Below are positions 24,349 through 33,566 of a stretch of DNA of 45,379 nucleotides, in pieces. Position numbers and translations under genes: made by a program. The stretch comes from Mycobacterium simiae. GTDB taxonomy: Bacteria; Actinomycetota; Actinomycetes; Mycobacteriales; Mycobacteriaceae. The stretch covers positions 1 through 45,379 of the forward strand of contig NZ_VTZN01000023.1 of NCBI RefSeq assembly GCF_008370645.1, written 5' to 3'. Below the pieces are notes generated by a model, which was given only the letters and a program-made list of their open reading frames with translations, made no database searches and had not been told where the DNA came from. The first letter of the stretch is position 1. Every line of letters starts with the position of its first letter.

Positions 24349-26031
24349 GTGAAGCAGCACAAGCCAAGCGCCCTGACCACCCGAGGCAGCACAGCAGTCG
24401 CGGGTGCTGTGGGCGGCCTGCTTGGGCTGCCGCGAGCCACCACCGGCTACCGGGTCAACCACGTCCACGTGCCGATGCGCGACGGCATCCATCTGGTGGC
24501 CGACCACTACTCCCCCGTCACCGCTGCGCCCGCGGGCACCTTGCTGGTCCGGGGACCATATGGGCGCGGGTTCCCATTCTCGTTGGTCTTCGCCAGGCTG
24601 TATGCCGCCCGCGGCTATCACGTCGTGCTGCAAAGCGTGCGGGGAACGTTCGGGTCGGCCGGAGAGTTCGAGCCGATGGCCCACGAAAGCGCCGATGGCG
24701 CCGACACCGTTGAGTGGCTACGGCACCAGCCCTGGTTCACCGGCCGGTTCGGCACGATCGGCTTGTCGTACCTGGGCTTCACCCAGTGGGCTTTGTTGCA
24801 CGATCCGCCGCCGGAGCTGGCTGCGGCGGTGATCGCCGTCGGCCCCCACGACATGGGCGCCCAGGTGTGGGGCACTGGATCGTTCACTGTGCACGACTTT
24901 CTGGGTTGGGCCGCGACGGTGTCACGCCAGGAGGATCCGGTTCGCGTCCGTGCCGCGATCCGCCAGCTGACCTCGCCCCGACGAGTGGCCAGGGCGGTAG
25001 CTGAGTTGCCCATGGGCACGTCGGCACGCAAGCTGCTCGGCACGGGCGCGCCGTGGTTCGAGTCTTGGGTGGAAAACGCCGACCACACCGCCGCGTTCTG
25101 GGATCGGCTGCGATTTCCGGCCGGGTTGGAGCAGGCGCAGATTCCGATACTGCTGTTGGGCGGCTGGCAAGACGTCTTCCTACGCCAGACGCTGCAGCAG
25201 TATCAACGGTTGCGCGACCGCGGGGGCAACGCCGCGCTGACCGTGGGGCCGTGGACACACGGTCAAATGGTCACCAAAGGGCTGGCCACCCATGCTCGGG
25301 AATCATTGGACTGGCTAGATGCCCACCTCGGCCGCGCGCCTGCGCTGCGCCGCCCGAGCCGGGTTCGCATCTTCGTCACGGGAAAGGGTTGGCACCATCT
25401 TTCAGTTTGGCCGCCGCCGACCACCGAGCGCGCCTGCTATCTACAGCCGGCAGGTCAGCTGGGCGAGATCGCACCGATGGGCGGGACGCCTCCGGCGACG
25501 TTCCGCTATGACCCGACCCGTCCAACACCAACCACCGGCGGTCCGCTGCTGGCGCCGACCGGCGGCTACCGCGACGACACGCGGTTGGCGAACCGCGACG
25601 ACGTGCTGGCCTTTACCGGCACCACCCTCACCGCCGAGATATACGTGTACGGCAACCCCGTCGTCGAGCTGGTACACAGCTCCGATAACCCCAACGTCGA
25701 CGTATTCGTCCGGGTCAGCGAGGTCGACGCCAAGGGTAGATCCCGCAATGTCAGCGACGGCTACCGGCGCCTGGGCGACGCACCGCAGCGAGTCCGCATC
25801 GAGCTCGACGCTGTCGCGCACCGATTCAAAGCCGGCTCGCGTATCCGTGTGCTCGTTGCCGGCAGTTGGTTCCCGCGCTACGCCCGCAACCTCGGCACCG
25901 AAGAGCCGACACTAACGGCCCGACAGGTCACCCCGGCGATCCATTCGGTGCATTTCGGCGATTCCCGGCTGCTGCTGCCGGTCGGCGACTCACCCGACGG
26001 CGTCACGGACCCGGGCAGCGACCTCAGATAG
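24349..26031 (+). CDS. CocE/NonD-family hydrolase (X-Pro dipeptidyl-peptidase S15-like), Rv2800-like
   Basis: A serine hydrolase of 560 aa. The alpha/beta-hydrolase core contains VLQSVRGTFGSAGEF and the nucleophile Ser140 in IGLSYLGF. The Asp lies in GGWQDVF and the His in VGPWTHG. A C-terminal jelly-roll domain (PNVDVFVRVSEVDAKGRSRNVSDGYRR) is typical of CocE-type acylases and esterases and of PepX peptidases. No signal peptide is clear, though residues 14-30 are weakly hydrophobic. The natural substrate cannot be told. Its last 42 bp overlap the convergent DUF1802 gene. Confidence 0.88.
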   Translation: MKQHKPSALTTRGSTAVAGAVGGLLGLPRATTGYRVNHVHVPMRDGIHLVADHYSPVTAAPAGTLLVRGPYGRGFPFSLVFARLYAARGYHVVLQSVRGTFGSAGEFEPMAHESADGADTVEWLRHQPWFTGRFGTIGLSYLGFTQWALLHDPPPELAAAVIAVGPHDMGAQVWGTGSFTVHDFLGWAATVSRQEDPVRVRAAIRQLTSPRRVARAVAELPMGTSARKLLGTGAPWFESWVENADHTAAFWDRLRFPAGLEQAQIPILLLGGWQDVFLRQTLQQYQRLRDRGGNAALTVGPWTHGQMVTKGLATHARESLDWLDAHLGRAPALRRPSRVRIFVTGKGWHHLSVWPPPTTERACYLQPAGQLGEIAPMGGTPPATFRYDPTRPTPTTGGPLLAPTGGYRDDTRLANRDDVLAFTGTTLTAEIYVYGNPVVELVHSSDNPNVDVFVRVSEVDAKGRSRNVSDGYRRLGDAPQRVRIELDAVAHRFKAGSRIRVLVAGSWFPRYARNLGTEEPTLTARQVTPAIHSVHFGDSRLLLPVGDSPDGVTDPGSDLR

Positions 26032-26535
26032 CACTGCCCCCTCATGGACCGGCGCGGCCAGGCTCGGGGCAATCGGCAACTGTACCCAGCTCGTGCAACC
26101 CCCGTATTCGGGCAGGCGGGCCAGTCGCACGGGCTCGATCAGCGGAATCGCGGATACCACCAGGACGGCCAGTTTGTGCTTGGGCCGAAAGTCGAGCCGG
26201 TCGGCATGTATGGACTCGGCGGTCCAGATATGCAGATCCTGGATCCGCTCCAGCCGCTCCGGTCGGTTAACCAGCAGTGCGGCAACAACTTTCGCTGCGG
26301 CGCGCACCAGCACGTGCCGGTCGGCGTTGTCCACGGCTGCGGGCGCCAACAAGTCGCGATGCTCACGGCGCACCCGCTCGGCATGGCTGTGCGCGACCGT
26401 TGGGAACAGCAAGAACTCCTGGGCGGCAACCTCGAAACGCTTCTCGCCAATGCCGCCCTTGCGTAACAGCACGGTTTGGCGGCCGTCCAGCAGCGCGTGA
26501 ACGGCCGCGCTCCATTCCTTCAGCGCGGGCGTCAC
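25990..26535 (-). CDS. DUF1802 family protein
   Basis: A 181-aa protein matching DUF1802 by its N-terminus (ALKEWSAAVHALLDGRQTVLLRKGGI, then FEVAAQEFLLFPTVAHS). The family has no known function. The GTG start (26535) overlaps the TGA of the upstream DUF2277 gene, so the pair is translationally coupled. The 3' end overlaps the CocE-like gene by 42 bp on the other strand. In H37Rv, from memory, mazF9 follows Rv2800 at this point, so local content differs. Confidence 0.75.
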   Translation of the reverse strand: MTPALKEWSAAVHALLDGRQTVLLRKGGIGEKRFEVAAQEFLLFPTVAHSHAERVRREHRDLLAPAAVDNADRHVLVRAAAKVVAALLVNRPERLERIQDLHIWTAESIHADRLDFRPKHKLAVLVVSAIPLIEPVRLARLPEYGGCTSWVQLPIAPSLAAPVHEGAVLSEVAARVRDAVG

Positions 26536-26792
26536 TGGGATCGGGCCACGACCTCAGGCCGGCGCAACGGCGGAATGGTTTTCGGCGGCTGACGCCGTGG
26601 CGGTAGAGCCGCCAGCAATTGCGTTGTGGCAGCGGTGACTTCGGCGACCGCAGCTTCGAACACGTCGGCGTGGGCCGCTGACGGATGGGTGATGCCACTG
26701 ACCTTGCGCACGTACTGGCGTGCCGCAGCCGCAATCTCCTGCACTGTGGCTGGCGGTTCCAGGCCTCGCAATTCGGTGATGTTCCGACACAT
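26532..26792 (-). CDS. DUF2277 family protein
   Basis: An 86-aa cytoplasmic protein with the DUF2277 signature at its start (MCRNITELRGLEPPAT) and the helix QYVRKVSGITHPSAAHADVF. Function is unknown. The Cys2-Arg-Asn-Ile beginning is highly conserved in the family. It lies 28 bp downstream of a PPE gene and overlaps the DUF1802 start by 4 bp. Confidence 0.78.
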   Translation of the reverse strand: MCRNITELRGLEPPATVQEIAAAARQYVRKVSGITHPSAAHADVFEAAVAEVTAATTQLLAALPPRRQPPKTIPPLRRPEVVARSQ

Positions 26793-26820
26793 GCCTCAAC
26801 GATAGGCGCGATGCAGCTGG

Positions 26821-28050
26821 CTACCCCGCAGATGGTGGGCGTTGCATCACCCGGTAGCGGAATCCGTATCGGTGATCAGCCGCGGTGGTGTGCCTGCCAG
26901 CCGCAGCCATCGGCATGCCCTGCAAGAAAGCGTTGGACTTCGCGTTCGCCAAGGAGGCGACAACATCGAGCTGCTTCTCCCAGGCGGTGGCGGGTAACGC
27001 CCGAACGCTGGCGCCCCAACTACTCGGCGTCGATAAGGATCCTGTCGACCCAGCCTGACCCATCACCGCCGACACCGGTCTGGCCAGGCTGTCCAGGCGC
27101 TCCCAATACTGCTCGGATGGCCCGACACCGCGGGTTGCTCCGATGTGGAGCTTCGGACCCCAGTTGTTAGCAACAGAGGATCCTGAGTCGCCGGCGCCGC
27201 CCGGCGAGCCCGGAATAGCTTGCTGCGCGATCGAGGCAATGAATTGCCCCATCCCGACTCCGAAATAGCTCAACCCGGCCAGCCGAACGAATGCGGTCCG
27301 TTCCGCGGGCGTGATGTTGGGCAAATGCGCCTCGAGCCATGCCGCGAGGGCTAAGTACCACGGGAATTGAGAATTCGATGAAAGATGTTCCAACGCAAGC
27401 GATACCGTCGACGTAGAGGCCAGCTCCCAAGCCTTCGACGACATCGCTGCCCGGCTTGCGCTGGTAGCGGCGGCGGCTTTGCCTACCGCGGCCGCTCGCG
27501 GAAGCGGGCCCGCCGAATTGGTGGTCGCTGGGGCCGCCGTGAAAGGTGTCAGCACGGTGGCGGCCGCCGAGGACCCGGCGTAGCAATACATCGCGGCAGC
27601 GTCTTGGGCCCACATCTCGGCGTACTCGGCCTCGGTGGCCGCGATCGCCGCGGTGTTCTGCCCGAAGAAGTTGGTGGCGATCAACGTCATCAGCAAGACG
27701 CGATTGCCGGCAACCGCCGGCGGGGGCACCGTCATGGCAAAGGCGGTCTCGAAAGCGGCGGCCGCCGCCCGAGCCTGGCCAGCAGTCTGTTCAGCCAGAG
27801 TAGCGGTGGCATGAAGCCAGGCCACATACGGCGTAGCTGCGGCCAGCATGGAAGCGGCTGCCGGACCAATCCACGGCGCGTTAGTCAGCTCGGCAAGCAC
27901 TGCTGCATAGCCCGCGGCCACCACGCCCAGCTCAGCTGCCAGCGCATCCCAGCCGCCTGCGGCCGCCAGCATGGATCCCGATCCTGGACCGTCATAGATG
28001 CGTGCCGAATTGATCTCTGGAGGCAGTGCTCCGTAATCCATGGGCATCAT
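26821..28050 (-). CDS. PPE family protein, SVP-like subgroup (variant motif)
   Basis: A 409-aa PPE protein, a type VII secretion (ESX-5-type) substrate family. The PPE domain (~1-175) starts [20 protein letters not shown] and includes [26 protein letters not shown] and [28 protein letters not shown]. The GxxSVPxxW motif of the SVP subgroup is altered: GSLSTPSSW, with Thr for Val. The C-terminus [16 protein letters not shown] matches the SVP-type ending. No PE partner is next to it; another PPE gene lies 74 bp upstream. It starts at 28050 (28041 is also in frame). Confidence 0.92.
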   Translation of the reverse strand: MMPMDYGALPPEINSARIYDGPGSGSMLAAAGGWDALAAELGVVAAGYAAVLAELTNAPWIGPAAASMLAAATPYVAWLHATATLAEQTAGQARAAAAAFETAFAMTVPPPAVAGNRVLLMTLIATNFFGQNTAAIAATEAEYAEMWAQDAAAMYCYAGSSAAATVLTPFTAAPATTNSAGPLPRAAAVGKAAAATSASRAAMSSKAWELASTSTVSLALEHLSSNSQFPWYLALAAWLEAHLPNITPAERTAFVRLAGLSYFGVGMGQFIASIAQQAIPGSPGGAGDSGSSVANNWGPKLHIGATRGVGPSEQYWERLDSLARPVSAVMGQAGSTGSLSTPSSWGASVRALPATAWEKQLDVVASLANAKSNAFLQGMPMAAAGRHTTAADHRYGFRYRVMQRPPSAG

Positions 28051-28124
28051 CGGGGTGCCCTCGATTGCTCGCCGTCACCCGCAGGGCCAACTCTCATCTG
28101 GTGAGCTGTCGTCGCTGTCACGTC

Positions 28125-29333
28125 TTATCCGGCGAACGGCGGGCGCGCCATCACGGTGGGGCGCACACCATATCGGGGACCGGAACCACTCGCGCTGTGC
28201 CCCGGCCCGCTGAGCGGCATGCCGCCCAGCAGGTTTCCGGCGCCGCCGCCCTCGGGCGCAAACTTGAGCGTTTCGATCGGCATGCGGGTTGGGATTGCGT
28301 TGGAGTCCGGCAGCGCTTGCGCCCAGGTGGGCGGAACCGACAACCGGCCGATCGAGGGGGCATGGCCCAAACCGGCTGATACCTGCTCGCCGCCGCCCAT
28401 CAGCCCACCCAATCCCGCTAAACCGCCCTGGGCGGCGCCGCCAGCGGCCGCAGCGGCCGTGGTCGCGCCCCCAATCAACCCCAAAGTTTTCCCCGACTGA
28501 ACAAAGTTGTTTGCCATTCCAATGCTGAAGTAGGGCAGGCCCTCGGTGTTGTAGAAAAAGCTGGCGTATGGCTGCAAATCGGTCAGCAACGCCGCAATCG
28601 ATGTCGGAAAAGTTGACGTTCCGAACAGGATTTGCCACAGCCACCCAAAGGGCGAAGTGGACGCTGTGCTTTCGGCAAGCGGCGTCGCGAGTCCTTGGAG
28701 CACCTTGGGGATTCCCGAAATAAGTCGGGAAAGCGTTGATTGGCTGGTGCCGGCCGCGGTAGCAGCGGCGCGCGCGACCGCACCGGATTGGCCGGTCGCA
28801 GCGCTCGGGTCCACGATCTGCGGCGGCTGTCCAAACGGGGTCAACGTACTGGCCGAGGCAGTGGCGGCGGCGTACTCGTACATGGCTGCCGCATCCTGGG
28901 CCCACATCTGGCCGTACTGGGCTTCCAAGGCAGCGATCGCCGCGGTGTTCTGGCCGTAGACATTCCTCGCCACTAATTGGGCCAACTGCATCCGGTTAGC
29001 CACGATCAGGGGCGGTGGCACCACTGCGGCCAAGGCAACCTCGTAGGCGGCCACTGACGCTCTGGCCTGCATAGCCGTCTGATCTGCTTGGGCGGCGGCG
29101 GCCCTCAGCCACCCGATGTAGGGCGCGACGGCATCCGCCATCGCCGTCGACGCCGGGCCCAGCCACTCCTCCCCGGCCAGCTGGGTGACCAGGGTTTCAT
29201 AACCGGCGGCTGTCGAATCCAATTCAGCGGCCAGCCCACTCCAGGCCGACGCCGCCGTCGTCATCGGTGTCGCCCCGGGTCCGGTGTACATGCGCGCTGA
29301 GTTGACTTCCGGTGGTAAGCCACCAAAATCCAT
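28125..29333 (-). CDS. PPE family protein, SVP subgroup
   Basis: A 402-aa PPE protein. The N-terminal domain starts MDFGGLPPEVNSARMYTGPG and includes LAGEEWLGPASTAMADAVAPYIGWL and [30 protein letters not shown]. The canonical SVP motif GRLSVPPTW is at ~334-342 and the ending is RYGVRPTVMARPPFAG. A strong ribosome site (AAGGAGA) precedes the ATG at 29333. It is the first gene of a four-gene minus-strand run (PPE, PPE, DUF2277, DUF1802). From memory H37Rv has no PPE gene at this spot. Confidence 0.94.
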   Translation of the reverse strand: MDFGGLPPEVNSARMYTGPGATPMTTAASAWSGLAAELDSTAAGYETLVTQLAGEEWLGPASTAMADAVAPYIGWLRAAAAQADQTAMQARASVAAYEVALAAVVPPPLIVANRMQLAQLVARNVYGQNTAAIAALEAQYGQMWAQDAAAMYEYAAATASASTLTPFGQPPQIVDPSAATGQSGAVARAAATAAGTSQSTLSRLISGIPKVLQGLATPLAESTASTSPFGWLWQILFGTSTFPTSIAALLTDLQPYASFFYNTEGLPYFSIGMANNFVQSGKTLGLIGGATTAAAAAGGAAQGGLAGLGGLMGGGEQVSAGLGHAPSIGRLSVPPTWAQALPDSNAIPTRMPIETLKFAPEGGGAGNLLGGMPLSGPGHSASGSGPRYGVRPTVMARPPFAG

Positions 29334-29400
29334 CGCCTAGTCTCCTTGCTGAAGTGGCGGCGTTCGCCATCGACGCATGCACCTGCGCTTACGTCGAAAA

Positions 29401-29460
29401 GTGATGTGGCTAACAGTTTGCATCACAATAATTTTTATATGCACCTATTAGCTGACCGGA
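29401..29460 (-). promoter_or_regulatory. AT-rich promoter region upstream of the PPE pair
   Basis: A marked AT-rich patch (ATAATTTTTATATGCACCTA on the plus strand, ~29428-29447) in otherwise GC-rich DNA. The minus strand offers TATAAA-type -10 sequences ~100 bp before the PPE ATG. The rest of the 233-bp divergent gap shows only the echA16 promoter. Confidence 0.4.
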
Positions 29461-29554
29461 AGAAAGAGTAACGTCCCCACGGCCCATCGGCCAAGCGAGG
29501 GCACGATTGTTCACCCGACGTACACGGGGCGTCAGGGCCCTGTTTGCAAGTGGC

Positions 29555-29560
29555 TACGGT
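29555..29560 (+). promoter_or_regulatory. Putative echA16 -10 box (TACGGT)
   Basis: TACGGT ends 6 nt before the ATG at 29567, consistent with a leaderless start, although GAGG in between could also serve as a ribosome site. Confidence 0.35.
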
Positions 29561-29566
29561 GAGGTC

Positions 29567-30316
29567 ATGACCGACGAAATCTTGCTGATCGAAACCGACG
29601 AGCGAGTGCGCACCCTAACCCTCAACCGTCCCCAGTCCCGCAATGCGTTGTCCGCGAAGTTGCGGGACCAATTCTTCGTGGCCCTGGCTGGTTCCGCGGC
29701 CGACGATGACGTCGACGTCGTTATCCTCACTGGTACCGATCCGGTGTTCTGCGCGGGACTGGACCTCAAAGAGCTGGGCGGGCAAACGGCATTGCCGGAC
29801 ATTTCGCCGCGCTGGCCGGCGATGACCAAACCGGTGATCGGCGCCATTAACGGCGCTGCGGTGACCGGCGGGCTCGAACTAGCGCTGTACTGCGACATCT
29901 TGATCGCCTCGGAGCGGGCACGTTTCGCCGACACGCACGCCCGGGTAGGCCTGCTACCCACCTGGGGGCTCACCGTGCGGCTGCCGCAGCAGGTGGGTGT
30001 CGGCCTGGCCCGGCGGATGAGCCTCACCGGCGACTACTTGTCGGCCCGCGATGCACTGCGCGCCGGCTTGGTGACCGAGGTGGTTCCGCACGACCAACTA
30101 TTGCCCGCCGCCCGCCAGCTCGCGGCGTCCATCGTCGGCAACAACCAGAACGCGGTCCGGGCGCTGCTGGCCTCCTACCATCGCATCGACGAATCGCAGA
30201 CGGCTGGTGCGCTGTGGCTGGAAGCGACGGCGGCCAGGCAATTTCGGACCAGCGGCGACGATATCGCGGCAAACCGTGAGGCGGTGCTCAAACGCGGACG
30301 GTCCCAGCTGGGCTAG
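29567..30316 (+). CDS. echA16: Crotonase-family protein EchA16 (enoyl-CoA hydratase-like)
   Basis: A 249-aa crotonase-fold protein that should bind an acyl-CoA thioester. The oxyanion-hole segments are present (GTDPVFCAGLDLKEL and INGAAVTGGLELALYCD). The two catalytic Glu of classical hydratases are not. The usual FAxPE segment reads FADTHARVGLLP (His for Glu), and the second Glu position, in AxEMxLTG, reads ARRMSLTG (Arg). It may therefore be a different crotonase reaction or a binding protein. The frame opens upstream to 29507, but the ATG at 29567 gives the orthologue's length. The stop is 6 bp from the convergent ugpC end. Confidence 0.9.
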   Translation: MTDEILLIETDERVRTLTLNRPQSRNALSAKLRDQFFVALAGSAADDDVDVVILTGTDPVFCAGLDLKELGGQTALPDISPRWPAMTKPVIGAINGAAVTGGLELALYCDILIASERARFADTHARVGLLPTWGLTVRLPQQVGVGLARRMSLTGDYLSARDALRAGLVTEVVPHDQLLPAARQLAASIVGNNQNAVRALLASYHRIDESQTAGALWLEATAARQFRTSGDDIAANREAVLKRGRSQLG

Positions 30317-30322
30317 CTGCCC

Positions 30323-31405
30323 TCAGCAAATACGAACCTCGGTCTGGCTGTCGAAGAAGCACGATTCGCGTAGTGCCGGCACGATCCCTAACGATTCACC
30401 GACACTGACTGCGGTACGGCGGTCCACCCGGAACACGATGCGTTGCCCGCGTAGCAACCACCCGTCCTGATGCGCCGGGCTCGCGTACACGAAGGACTCG
30501 AAGCCCAGCTCCTCGACCAATTCGACCTGGACGGTCAATGACCCCGGAGTGTTGGCCGGCGCCACATCCCAGGACTCCGGCCGAACACCGATGAGCACCT
30601 GGCCGACCACCCCGCGCGGCACCGGTATTGCCAGGTCCAACGATGTCACGACACCGTCAGCCACGGCGGCCTCGAAGAGGTTCATCGCCGGTGCGCCGAT
30701 GAAGGTGGCGACGAAGGTATTGGCCGGATTGTCATACAGCGTCCGCGGCGTATCAACCTGTTGCAGCACACCGTCTTTGAGCACGGCAACCCGGTCGCCC
30801 ATCGTCATCGCTTCTACTTGGTCATGAGTGACATAGACAGTGGTGGTGCCCAGTTGACGCTGCAATCCTGAGATCTGCGACCTGGTGCTCACTCTCAGCT
30901 TGGCATCCAGATTTGACAGTGGCTCGTCCATGCAGAACACCTTCGGGCGGCGCACAATCGCACGTCCCATCGCCACCCGTTGACGCTGGCCGCCCGAAAG
31001 CTTCGACGGTTTACGGTCAAGTAGTGCGGTTAATTCCAACATTTCGGCGACTTCAATCACGCGCTGCCGAGCCGCGGCCCGCGACATGCCGGCGTTGCGC
31101 AGGGCAAAACTCATGTTGGCGGCCACCGTCATATTCGGATATAGCGCGTAGTTCTGGAACACCATTGCGACGTCGCGCGCCCGCGGCGGTAGCTGGGTGA
31201 CTTCCATATCGCCGATGGTGATGGCGCCGCTTTCCACTGATTCCAGCCCAGCCAGCAGGCGTAGCACTGTGGACTTGCCGCAGCCGGAAGGACCCACGAG
31301 GACCAGGAATTCGCCGTCGGCGATGTCGAGGTCCAAAGTGTCGACGGCCAGCGCGTCCGCACCGGGATAGCGATGGGTGACAGCGCAATACTGAACCCTA
31401 GCCAT
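30323..31405 (-). CDS. ugpC: Sugar/glycerophosphodiester ABC transporter ATPase UgpC
   Basis: ATPase subunit (360 aa) of the Ugp importer. Walker A is GPSGCGKST (~38-46), the signature is LSGGQRQR (~137-144), and Walker B with D-loop is VFCMDEPLSNLDAKL. The C-terminal ~120 residues are the MalK-type regulatory OB domain. Its ATG overlaps the ugpB stop by 8 bp. It is the last gene of the ugpA-ugpE-ugpB-ugpC operon. MalK-type ATPases can serve more than one importer, so it may be shared. Confidence 0.95.
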   Translation of the reverse strand: MARVQYCAVTHRYPGADALAVDTLDLDIADGEFLVLVGPSGCGKSTVLRLLAGLESVESGAITIGDMEVTQLPPRARDVAMVFQNYALYPNMTVAANMSFALRNAGMSRAAARQRVIEVAEMLELTALLDRKPSKLSGGQRQRVAMGRAIVRRPKVFCMDEPLSNLDAKLRVSTRSQISGLQRQLGTTTVYVTHDQVEAMTMGDRVAVLKDGVLQQVDTPRTLYDNPANTFVATFIGAPAMNLFEAAVADGVVTSLDLAIPVPRGVVGQVLIGVRPESWDVAPANTPGSLTVQVELVEELGFESFVYASPAHQDGWLLRGQRIVFRVDRRTAVSVGESLGIVPALRESCFFDSQTEVRIC

Positions 31406-32714
31406 GACCCGGCAGCTTTCGTTTGATCTGGCGGTCGAGGATGCCCTGCAGCTGATGGTTGATCTTGGTGAACGTGTTGGTTACGTTAGCTCCCTTGAGC
31501 CCAATGGTTTCCAGGCCGGCGGAGATGATCCGGTTACCGCCCGGCAGGAAAACACGGGCGTAGTCCTGCGGTCGCGTGTGTGGAAGCTGGTCCAAAGCGA
31601 CTCGGGCACAAGGGTTGTCTGCCAGGTATTGCTGCTCACCGGGATCGTCGACGGCCGACTTGCGCACCGGCAGATAGCCGGTGCGCTGGCTAAAATACGC
31701 AGTACTTGCCGGATTGGTGACGAACTCGATGAACCTGAGGGCGTTTACTTTTCGCTCCTGGGAGAGCTTGGTGGGGATCGCCAGGCCGGCTCCGCCTGTT
31801 GGGCAGCCGGGGGCTCCGCCCGGGCCGGTGGGCAATGGCGCCGCGCCGACCTCGAAACGTGCGGTGGCGGCGATGCCGTTCAATGAACCCGTGGATGCCA
31901 CGGCCGAGGCCAGGATGCCGGTGGCAAACTCATTGGCGACATCGTTAGCGATCGTCGCGTACCCCTTGCGGTGAATGGAATCCCGGTAAAAGTCGCCGGC
32001 CGCGATGGTGGTCGGGTCGGTGAACTTCAGGGTCCACTCGTCGGAGTAGGCCCCGCCGAATGTCCAGTTCGGACCCTGGAAGGTCCACGAGATGAGTATG
32101 GCGTTGGCCCAGCCGAGCGCCGACTTGTTAGCACCGACGGCGCGCTGCAGCTGGGGACCCCATTCGTCGAATTCGGGCCAGGATCGTGGACCGCGGTCGG
32201 GTAGACCGACCTGATCCCATATCGCCTTGTTGTAGTAAAACAGTGGAGTCGAGCGGGCATAGGGTAATGCGTAGTGTCGGCCCTCGAACTTGTAATCGGC
32301 CAGTAGCGAGTCAACGTAATCCGGTGTGTCCAAACCGACTTGGTAGAACAAGTCGTCCAGCGGAGCAATGACACCGCTGAGGGCAAAATGAAACCACCAG
32401 ATGTCGTCTAACAAAACCACGTCGGGCACGTCGGTTCCGATCAGCGCCGCATTGAACTTCTGCGCCACTTCCTCGTAGTTTTTGCCGGCGTCGATCAGCT
32501 TGGCCGACAAACCGGAAAACTGATCCTGGAAACGGCCGATCAGCTGCTTTTCCACCGCAGTCGACTGGCCAGGATGGCTGGACCAGAACTCGATTGGACC
32601 GGAGCCGGACTTTACCGATCCGCCGCCGCCCATTCCCGCGCAGCCGGCCGCCACGCCGGTGGCGGCCGCGGCACCAGCCAGCGCGAGGAACTGTCGGCGG
32701 CTCACGGTATCCAT
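31398..32714 (-). CDS. ugpB: Substrate-binding lipoprotein UgpB
   Basis: Periplasmic-side binding protein of the importer (438 aa). The M. tuberculosis orthologue binds glycerophosphocholine, a breakdown product of host phospholipid. The signal is a twin-arginine type (SRRQFLALAG, 5-14) followed by a lipobox VAAGC with Cys25, so it is a Tat-exported lipoprotein. The mature domain has IEFWSSHPGQSTAVEKQL at its start and the typical family-1 solute-binding pattern (YNKAIWDQVGLPDRGPRSWPEF). The gap to ugpE is 6 bp. Confidence 0.95.
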   Translation of the reverse strand: MDTVSRRQFLALAGAAAATGVAAGCAGMGGGGSVKSGSGPIEFWSSHPGQSTAVEKQLIGRFQDQFSGLSAKLIDAGKNYEEVAQKFNAALIGTDVPDVVLLDDIWWFHFALSGVIAPLDDLFYQVGLDTPDYVDSLLADYKFEGRHYALPYARSTPLFYYNKAIWDQVGLPDRGPRSWPEFDEWGPQLQRAVGANKSALGWANAILISWTFQGPNWTFGGAYSDEWTLKFTDPTTIAAGDFYRDSIHRKGYATIANDVANEFATGILASAVASTGSLNGIAATARFEVGAAPLPTGPGGAPGCPTGGAGLAIPTKLSQERKVNALRFIEFVTNPASTAYFSQRTGYLPVRKSAVDDPGEQQYLADNPCARVALDQLPHTRPQDYARVFLPGGNRIISAGLETIGLKGANVTNTFTKINHQLQGILDRQIKRKLPGHG

Positions 32715-32720
32715 GGCACG

Positions 32721-33566
32721 CTAACCCTTGACCGCACCCGAGGTGAGGCCCTTAATCATCTGCCGCTGCAGGACGATGAAGATAAACAGGATGGGTAGCA
32801 TCGCCAGCAGCGTCACCGCCATCACCGGACCCCAGTTAGTCACACCCTCGGCCTGCTGCAGGAAGGTCAGCCCCACCGGCAGCGGGGCCACCGATTCGTC
32901 ATCAGACATCAAGAACGGCCACAGGTACTCATTCCATTCATTGACCACCGTGATGACGCCGAACGCCACCATGGTGGGCCCCGACATCGGTAACACCACC
33001 CGCAGGAGAAGTTGCCACCAGCGTGCGCCATCCATGCTGGCCGCTTCAATGACCTCAGGGGGCAGCGACAGAAAGTGGTTGCGCATCAAGAATGTCCCGA
33101 ATGCGACACCCGCCAGCGGCAGGATGATGCCCGCAAAGGTATTTTGCAGACCCAATTGTGAGATCACCGCGTAGTTGGAAATCACAGTGATCTGATTGGG
33201 CACCATCAAGGTCGCGACGATCAGCAAGAACACCGCGTTCTTGCCCGGAAAGCGCAGAAACACCAAACCGAACGCGCTGAGCACGCCGAGCACAAACTTC
33301 ACCACGGCCAGCACCGACGTGATGATCACCGAGTTGCGCAAATACGTCCAGAACGCGATCTGATGAGTGGCCGTCCGATAGTTCTGCGGGTGCCAGTGCG
33401 GCGGCCACCACGTTGTGGGCTGGGAGTAGATATCGGGCTGATCCTTGAACGAGGTGAAGAACACGAACAGCAGCGGCCCGGCGATCAGCACCACAACCAA
33501 CGACATCGCGGCATAGCCGGACAAACGCACCGTTGTCGCGGTGACGCGACGGGTTTCTGGCGTCAT
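32721..33566 (-). CDS. ugpE: ABC transporter permease UgpE
   Basis: Inner-membrane permease (281 aa) with six predicted membrane segments. The first is ~19-40 (MSLVVVLIAGPLLFVFFTSF). The EAA loop that docks the ATPase is EVIEAASMDGARWWQLLLRVVLP. The reading frame stays open upstream to 33983 within ugpA, but the ATG at 33566 overlaps the ugpA TGA as ATGA and begins a normal N-terminus (MTPETRRVTATTVR). Confidence 0.94.
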   Translation of the reverse strand: MTPETRRVTATTVRLSGYAAMSLVVVLIAGPLLFVFFTSFKDQPDIYSQPTTWWPPHWHPQNYRTATHQIAFWTYLRNSVIITSVLAVVKFVLGVLSAFGLVFLRFPGKNAVFLLIVATLMVPNQITVISNYAVISQLGLQNTFAGIILPLAGVAFGTFLMRNHFLSLPPEVIEAASMDGARWWQLLLRVVLPMSGPTMVAFGVITVVNEWNEYLWPFLMSDDESVAPLPVGLTFLQQAEGVTNWGPVMAVTLLAMLPILFIFIVLQRQMIKGLTSGAVKG

